From NCBI RefSeq assembly GCF_932526225.1, contig NC_064047.1:5577501-5641500 (forward strand): a stretch of DNA of 64,000 bases. The letters run 5' to 3'. A program made the translations under genes and the position numbers. The notes under the pieces are model-generated. The model was not told the DNA's origin, searched no databases, and worked only from the letters and a program-made list of their open reading frames with translations. Source of the DNA: Nematostella vectensis (Eukaryota > Cnidaria > Anthozoa > Actiniaria > Edwardsiidae). Shown here piece after piece: positions 51,901-60,900 of the stretch; position 1 is the stretch's first letter; each line of letters begins with the position of its first letter.

Positions 51901-54900
51901 TATTGTCATTTTATTTCAAATTAAGGGGTGCATCCTGCACGGGTGTAGTGACCGTTCACGCATGGTCCCATTGGGCGTCTATTTTGTATATTGCAATTCT
52001 TGTCTAAAGTTATTAACAAAAAGAACAGTAATAGTCCCCGTCCTCTCTAAAAGAAGGGAACTGTGAGTTTTACTCGTCATGGCTTGAATATTATACAATT
52101 CTTTTCTAAAGCTATTAAAAAAAGAACAGTGATAGTCCCCGTCCTCTTTAAAAGAAGGGCACTGTGAGTTTTACACGTCATGGCTTGACGAAATGATGAA
52201 ATTTGACTTGTTGCTGCCTTCAGGTGTGGACGGTAGCGTCAGGGTCCAAGAGCAGAAGTATTCCCGGACCAACCTTCACTATACGTAACGAGGTACAACT
52301 AGTAGATCAGAGATTGTAAAGATCTCAGATTCTCGCGAAAGGCGTGTCGTATGCACCTAAAAACATATAACGTCTTCTCATTGTTCACCAAGGTTTACAA
52401 GGGACTTGTGCTTAATGATCACGTGACCTTTTGGGTGGCAAATGCAAGCCAAAATAAAAACAGAAATGACTGCGCGCGTCACACCAGAGAACGACGGAAA
52501 AATTAAATCTTAAATGAAACTTGCCTCCTCCGCAGGCATCTCGAGTGTTTTTGTAATTTTTCAGTATTTTATTTTTAATTTTTATAATCGGGATGCATGT
52601 GGCGAGTTGAACCGGAACCGGAAGAGGGGAGAGGGGGCAAAAGAAATGAGGAAATCCCTTTTTTCTCTTACCCAGACTCCACTCTTCCTTGAACACGCCA
52701 CAGAAAGCCTTTTTCCAGAAAGCCTTTTTCCCAAATCTTTCGAGAGAGGAGGCTAATTAAAACTAAATTCTTTTTAGAAAAACACTTTTGGCTTTATTGG
52801 TAAGCGCCAAATCTTTTGATTTTTGTTGTTTTTTTGCCGCTAAAGCCTGATCGCGCGCTAGTTTGCCATCAAAAAGTCACGTGATCTCTTAGCGCCCTTA
52901 CAGAAGACACGTAGCCAGATTCTGCGAATACTTCGTAATTATGAAAATTTTAAGAGCAAGGCATCTGCTAGCTAGATAAAATATATTTATTATTACAGCT
53001 TGGGATTCACGCCCTCGCCGTTGTCAGCCACAAACAAAAGGTATGATGCTCTATTATAATTGGGGAGGGGAGGGAGGGGTCGGCCTCGAGCAAAATGTGC
53101 GATACTTTCTTCTTACGGGGTTTGTAGGGGGGAGGGGAAGGGAGAAGGCTGGAGATCCACCTGTACATAATCAACGTGATGTCTGCGCTTTGATTGGCTG
53201 CAAGGAGGCATCGGTGGCCTGGTGTGTTAGCGCGTCGACCTCTCACCGGTTGAGCTGCACTACACTAACCTGAATCGAAGAGACGTAAATAAACCACTGA
53301 GGACGCAATAAGCCCTCTGCGCTTACAACCAAAAACTGCACTACACTAACCTGAATCGAAGGGACGTAAATGAACCACTGAGGACGCAATAAACCCTCTG
53401 CGCTATCAACCTAAAACTGCACTACACTAACCTGAATCGGAGGGATTTAAACGAATCACTGAGGACGCAATAAACCCTCTGCGCTATCAACCTAAAACTG
53501 CACTACACTAACTTGAATCAAAGAGACGTAAATAAACCACTGAGGACGCAATAAACCCTCTGCGCTTTCAACCTAAAACTGCACTACACTAACCTGAATC
53601 GAAGGGATTTAAACGAATCACTGAGGATGCAATAAACCCTCTGCGCTTTCAACCTAAAAATGCACTACACTACCCTGAATCGGAGGGACGTAAATGAACC
53701 ACTGAGGACGTAATAAACCCTCTGCGCTTTCAACCTAAAACTGCACTACACTAACCTGAATCGAAGGGACGTAAATGAATCACTGAGGACGCAATAAACC
53801 CACTGCCAATGACCACCCTCGGTGTACTTACTAACAATGCTTACTAATACACACAAGGGGGCACTTGATGTGGCTCCTAGCTCTGTTGTGCCTTCCGCAC
53901 CAGTGTAACTGATAAAAGTTATTACAAATGGGGTTTTCAAACGACAATAATTATTCTCTATTCCTTACTGTCGCCAGATCCAGGAGAAGAGTGACGAGTT
54001 CCTGACGGTGCGTTACCGCGCCCATGACACAGCCGAGCGTAAGATGAGTCTTAGCGACACCCTGGCCGCCATGGCGCATGCCCTCCTCGCCGAGCAGAAA
54101 CGCATAAAAAAGCGCAAACAACTTTTCTCGGAACCCCTCCTCAACAAATTCCGAGACAAGTTCCAGAAGATCCAGCGCCGGCGTGCCTCACTGCCAGTGG
54201 GCCTTGAGGTGGGGCGGGGGAGTGAGGGCAAGAGGGCGTCTTTTGAGGTAGGGGGTCAGAAGACACGCCCTGGTAGGATGAAGAAGAGTACGTCGCTGGA
54301 CTCTGGAAACGTGAAGCGGTTAGTGGATGAGAGCATCTCTGCCATAGAGACTGTAAATGTGGCATTGCCACCCCACACATTGAAACCCCAACCGACAAGA
54401 GACAAAAGAATCTATTAAACTCCGCGCTATTTAACAGGCCATCCGCTCTAAATTATCAGTCACTTCCTAAAGAAACTTCCAAAACTCACACTTCCGTTAA
54501 AAATCATAGAAGATTCGTTTTCGACCTGGAGTAAACTTGTGACATTGCCGCTCGAATCGATACATTTTTACATTAAAAAAACTGGTATTAGCAAGTCAAC
54601 TCGTGCGATGACCCAAAAAAAAAAAACTCATGTAACCATGCGATTTAATTTCCGTGAATTTGTATCAGGCGCACAGGATTTTAAATCTATGGTATTTCCT
54701 ATAGAGGCTAACAAATAGTTATAAATGGGTTGAAGGTGTATACCAACTTCCGTGACACTGTTTTTTGTTTTTGTTTTAAATGTTCTAAATTTCCATTATT
54801 TTGAAAAATCTAATTTTACCTGCATTTTTCGATACGTTGAAAATATAGTTGAGCCGTTTTAATTGTAGGATGGGTTTAATTTCACAGAGATTTAAACGGA

Positions 54901-57900
54901 TTTTAAATTGTCCACTCAAATAAAAATCTCATTTGCATAGGGTTTCATAGCCTACGAAACCACGCGACGCAAGTCAGATGAAGTCATTACGATGTCATTC
55001 CGAAGACATCCATCTTCTCTCTATATATTATAAAATTCATCCTTAAAGCCATATTAGTGACAAAATCACTTTCCAATAATTGAGTCTAAATGTGTCGTTT
55101 GCCGCAGCAAAACCCATGGCTTCTAACTCTTGTGATTATAATATTCATCCTCAAAGCCATATCATTGGTTCAATCACTTTCCAATAATTGAGTCTAAATG
55201 TGTCGTTTGCCGCAGCAAAACCCACTGCTTCTGACTCTTGTGATTATAAAATTCATCCTCAAAGCCATATCAGTGGTTCAAACACTTTCCAATAATTGAG
55301 TCTAAATGTGTCGTTTGCCGCAGCAAAACCCATGGCTTCTAACTCTTGTGATTATCAAATTCATCCTTAAAGCAATATCAGTGGTTCAAACACTTTCCAA
55401 TAATCGAGTCTAAATGTGTCGTTTGCCGCAGCAAAACCCATGGCTCTTACTCTTACGATTATAAAATTCATCCTCAAAGCCATATTATTGGTTCAATCAC
55501 TTTCCAATAATTGAGTCTAAATGTGTCGTTTGCCGCAGCAAACCCATGGCTCTTACTCTTACGATTATAAAATTCATCCTCAAAGCCAATTATTGGTTCA
55601 AACACTTTCCAATAATTGAGTCTAAATGTGTCGTTTGCCGCAGCAAAACCCATGGCTTGTTCTCCCTCACCAAGTCCCTGGGCGCCAACAAGGACGATGA
55701 TTACGATAATTACGATGACAAAGACATCGCCAGCTGGAAACATCGGATACGCATGCGCAAGAATGACCTGTTCGCACTCGACAACGACGAGTCACGTGAT
55801 TTCTCGAACGGTGGGTCACGTGACGGCGGACAGAGCAACTCTCAATTGATTGGCATCCCCTCTACTTCAGGTGAGTTCTGCGAGTTGATTCCACCCTTTG
55901 AATTGTATTGTTCCGGCTTGCTTGCGATTGTTGTTTTGTTTTTGTTTTGAAGATTGAAACTCTGAGCATTTAAAGCAATCTCTGCATCATGTGATAAAAA
56001 TAGAATTGAGCCGTTCTTACTTTAGGATGAGTACATCTTTACCGTGGTATAAATTTCGTTTCTGAGATGAGCATTTCATTTGCATAAGTTCTTCTAACCT
56101 ACGGAAACATGCGTCACGCTAGTCGCGAGACTTTAATAGAAATCTAGTAACGGATAGCTACACTAGCGACACTTTCCTTTGTTATTTTCCCCTCCTTTGA
56201 TTGCATCCACGCTAAGTGTCAATATTTTCGAAAACAAAGCATAAAAGTGTTCATGCAAAAGAGACGGTCAGAAATAGCTTGGCGTAGAATGCGTGGATTC
56301 TATCGGGCTTTTAGCCTGTGTCTTTGCTCACTCACAGTAAGAAAAAGAAGACGTCCTCCCCTTAACCTTACAGGTTCAATGGGAACAGATTATTCGTGCC
56401 TTTATCTGTTATACTCCCTTTCACGAATTCTTTCAGGTTCAATAGGAACATATTAATCGTGCCTCCATCTGTAATACACCCTTTCACGAATTCTTTCAGG
56501 TTCAATGGGCGCAGACAAAGATAACGCTTGTAACCTTCATTTTCCTACATGTGTTATTTACCCTTCCACTATTGTTTTCAGGTTCATTGTGCACAGATTA
56601 AACGTGCCTCCATCTGTAATACACCCTTTCACGAATTCTTTCAGGTTCAATGGGCGCAGACAAAGATAATAACCTGTAATGCATGCCTTCCACTATTGTT
56701 TTCAGGTTCAGTTGGTGCAGACGAAGAGGACACGTGTAACAGGGTCTCGCTAAGTATCGCTAACGTAGGAACGTTGGTCGGCGGGATATCCTCACCTCAG
56801 TTCAGCGACACAGAGCTCAGCGCACCAGGGGCTGAGTCAAGTCCGGATATCACCAGGTCACCAGGGAAAAAGGAAAGAGAGAAAGAGGACGATGAGAGCT
56901 TTATATCCGTGGTGGTGAGTCAGTGGTTCATACTTACACAATCGAATCTCTGTTAACAGAGCCGTAGCAGGCCAAGTATGATTGGGGGGGGGGGGGCACA
57001 GCCACGCCCTTTCTGGTCATTTCCTTATAATTTCTATTTATATTTGTGGGGGGGGGGATATGCCCCCAGTGCCCGACCCCATGCTACGGCCCTGGTTAAG
57101 CGGTAGCTGTCTGATTTGTGTTTCTTAGTTTAATTAATTAACATTGTATCATTTGTGTGCTCTAGGTTGATAAATTGACATTGATTTGTGTGCACTAGGT
57201 TGATCAATTGACATTGTTTGATTTGTGTTCTCTAGGTTGATGGCTACTACAGCATCGACTTTGTTCCCATCACCCGATCAGGGCGGTACTTGTACAAGCT
57301 AAGACCAAAGATCAATGACGAGGTAATAATTATGCAATTGAGCAATACGACTTTGTCTCTAGTGTGAAGTGTGACTAGAGTCTCTTTCAGCCGCCATTTT
57401 GTCATCCTAGCAAAAATTAAGTGTGAAAAGCATCCATTTTCATCGGCCGATTTGGGGTTCCTTTTACAATATTTCTGACTAAGTTTGCTAGTGAAGTTCT
57501 TAAATGTTAACTCCGAGGTTTTCACATGATTGCCAACAATTAAAAAACGTAAGGCTGACTAGGGGTGTATAACTTTTTAAAGTTTCTGCAGTAGTTTCTG
57601 TGTTGACAAAACGTTTGCCATGCAATAAATCCCCATCCCCACTAACAGATATTCCTATTAAAGACCCAATATAGCCCGAGGGTAGGTACGCCTTGTTTCA
57701 GGACATACCTTTCTCACGATGTGATCACAAAGACAACAAAAGTATCACACAAGTGCCAAGTCACAGCGCTTCACGACAAAAAAGACTAAGGCTAAGTTTT
57801 CATTAATATGCAAGCCCTGTTGTCGCCTCCCCCCTTACTCCTCTTTCCCCATTTTAATGCCTACACTCCTCGCCATACGAAAGTGATTTGCGGTTTCCCA

Positions 57901-60900
57901 CCCTCTTCTATATGAGGTCTATTCTCATCTCATCTCATAACGTCATGTTCTGTTTCCTTAGCATAACGTAAACAATCACGTGGTGGTGCAAGTGAACATC
58001 AAAAATGGACAGAAGACTGTGTTGATCCGATCGCCTTTACAGGTTGGTGTGATAAGCATTTATTTGGATGCAATTTCTACACTTTTAAGAAAAAGATGCT
58101 TAATGCCTAACGATGAGACAGCAATGACCATGTCATCATTGCGTTCCTAGGTTAATACCCATCTTTTAAGATAAGCATGAAATAACTGTTGTTGACGATG
58201 ATAATGACTGTGTGTGTTGATGATGGTGCTGGTGGTAGTAATGATAGTGTTGATGATGATGATTTTTGTTGTTGATGGTGTTGGTAATGATGATGATGGT
58301 GATGATGAGATGATGATGATGATGGTGGTGGTGATGGTGGTGGTGATGGTGATGGTGGTGGTGATGGTGGTGGTGATGGTGATGGTGATGGTGGTGGTGA
58401 TGGTGGTGGTGATGGTGATGGTGGTGGTGATGGTGATGGTGATGGTGATGATATTGTAACCCTTGTATCCCTAGGTCTACAACCATCTTGAGATGAACAT
58501 AGAATTGCTGTGTGATGATGAGAAGGCGGCCTCTGCCTCGCAGCAGTACAGTCACGTGATGTACATTGAACCCAATTCCAGCAGCAACGTGCCGCTACAG
58601 CTAGCGCATAACAAACCGCTGTACATCCGACCACAAGACCCCAGGTATTACCCTACAGCTAGCGCATAACAAACCGCTCTACATCCGACCACAAGACCCC
58701 AGCTATTACCTTACAGCTAGCGCATAACAAACCGCTCTACATCCGACCACAAGACCCCAGGTATTACCCTACAGCTAGCGCATAACAAACCGCTCTACAT
58801 CCGACCACAAGACCCCAGGTATTACCCTACAGCTAGCACATAACAAACCGCTGTACATCCGACCACAAGACCCCAGGTATTACCCTACAGCTAACACATA
58901 AAAAACCGCTGTACATCCGACCACAAGACCCCAAGTATTACCCTACAGCTAACACATAACAAACCGCTGTACATCCAACCACAAGACCCCAAGTATTACC
59001 CTACCGCTAGCACATAACAAACCGCTGTACATCCGACCACAAGACCCCAGGTATTACCCTACAGATAACACATAACAAACCGCTCCACATCCGACCACAA
59101 GACCCAAGGTATTACCCTACAGCTAGCACATAACAAACCGCTCTACATCCGACCACAAGACCCCAGGTATTACCCTACAGCTAGCACATAACAAACCGCT
59201 CTACATCCGACCACAAGACCCCAGGTATTACCATACAGCTAACACATAACAAACCGCTCTACATCCGACCACAAGACCCCAGGTATTACCATACAGCTAA
59301 CACATAACAAACCGCTCTACATCCGACCACAAGACCCCAGGTATTACCCTACAGCTAGCACATAACAAACCGCTCTACATCCGACCACAAGACCCCAGGT
59401 ATTACCATACAGCTAACACATAACAAACCGCTCTACATCCGACCACAAGACCCCAGGTATTACCATACAGCTAACACATAACAAACCGCTCTACATCCGA
59501 CCACAAGACCCCAGGTATTACCCTACAGCTAGCGCATAACAAACCGCTCTACATCCGACCACAAGACCCCAGGTATTACCCTACAGCTAGCGCATAACAA
59601 ACCGCTCTACATCCGACCACAAGACCCCAGGTATTACCTTACAGCTAGCACATAACAAACCGCTGTACATCCGACCACAAGACCCCAGGTATTACCCTAC
59701 AGCTAGCGCATAACAAACCGCTCTACATCCGACCACAAGACCCCAGGTATTACCCTACAGCTAACACATAACAAACCGCTCCACATCCGACCACAAGACC
59801 CCAGGTATTACCCTACAGCTAGCACATAACAAACCGCTCTACATCCGACCACAAGACCCCAGGTATTACCCTACAGCTAGCGCATAACAAACCGCTCTAC
59901 ATCCGACCACAAGACCCCAGGTATTACCCTACAGCTAGCGCATAACAAACCGCTCTACATCCGACCACAAGACCCCAGGTATTACCCTACAGCTAGCGCA
60001 TAACAGACCGCTCTACATCCAACCACAAGACCCCAAGTATTACCCTACAGCTAGCGCATAACAAACCGTTCTACATCCAACCACAAGACCCAAGGTATTA
60101 CCCTACAGCTAACACATAACAAACCGCTCCACATTGGACCACAAGACCCCAAGTATTACCTTACAGCTAGCGCATAACAGACCGCTCTACATCCAACCAC
60201 AAGACCCCAGGTATTACCCTACAGCTAACACATAACAAATCGCTCCACATCCGACCACAAGACCCCAAGTATTAACCTACAGCTAACACATAACAAATCG
60301 CTCTACATCCGATCACAAGACCCCAGGTATTACCCTACAACTAGCACATAACAAACCGCTGTACATCCGACCACAAGACCCCAAGTATTACCCTACAGCT
60401 AACACATAACAAATCGCTCTACATCCGACCACAAGACCCCAGGTATTACCCTACAGCTAACACATAACAAATCGCTCTACATCCGACCACAAGACCCCAG
60501 GTATTACCCTACAGCTAAAACATAACAAACTGCTCTACATTGGACCACAAGACCCCAGGTATTACCCTACAGCTAGCGCATAACAAACCGCTCTACATTG
60601 GACCACAAGACCCCAGGTATTACCCTACAGCTAACACATAACAAACCGCTCCACATTGGACCACAAGACCCCAAGTATTACCTTACAGCTAACACATAAC
60701 AAACCGCTCCACATTGGACCACAAGACCCCAAGTATTACCTTACAGCTAGCACATAACAAACCGTTCTACATCCGACCACAAGACACCAAGTATTACCCT
60801 ACAGCTAGCGCATAACAGACCGCTCTACATCCAACCACAAGACCCCAGGTATTACCCTACAGCTAACACATAACAAACCGCTCTACATCCGACCACAAGA

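Noticed and set aside
58152-58634. Poly-His and Pro/Ser-rich minus-strand proteins
   Set aside because: Reverse complement of the GATGGT microsatellite and of exon 49.
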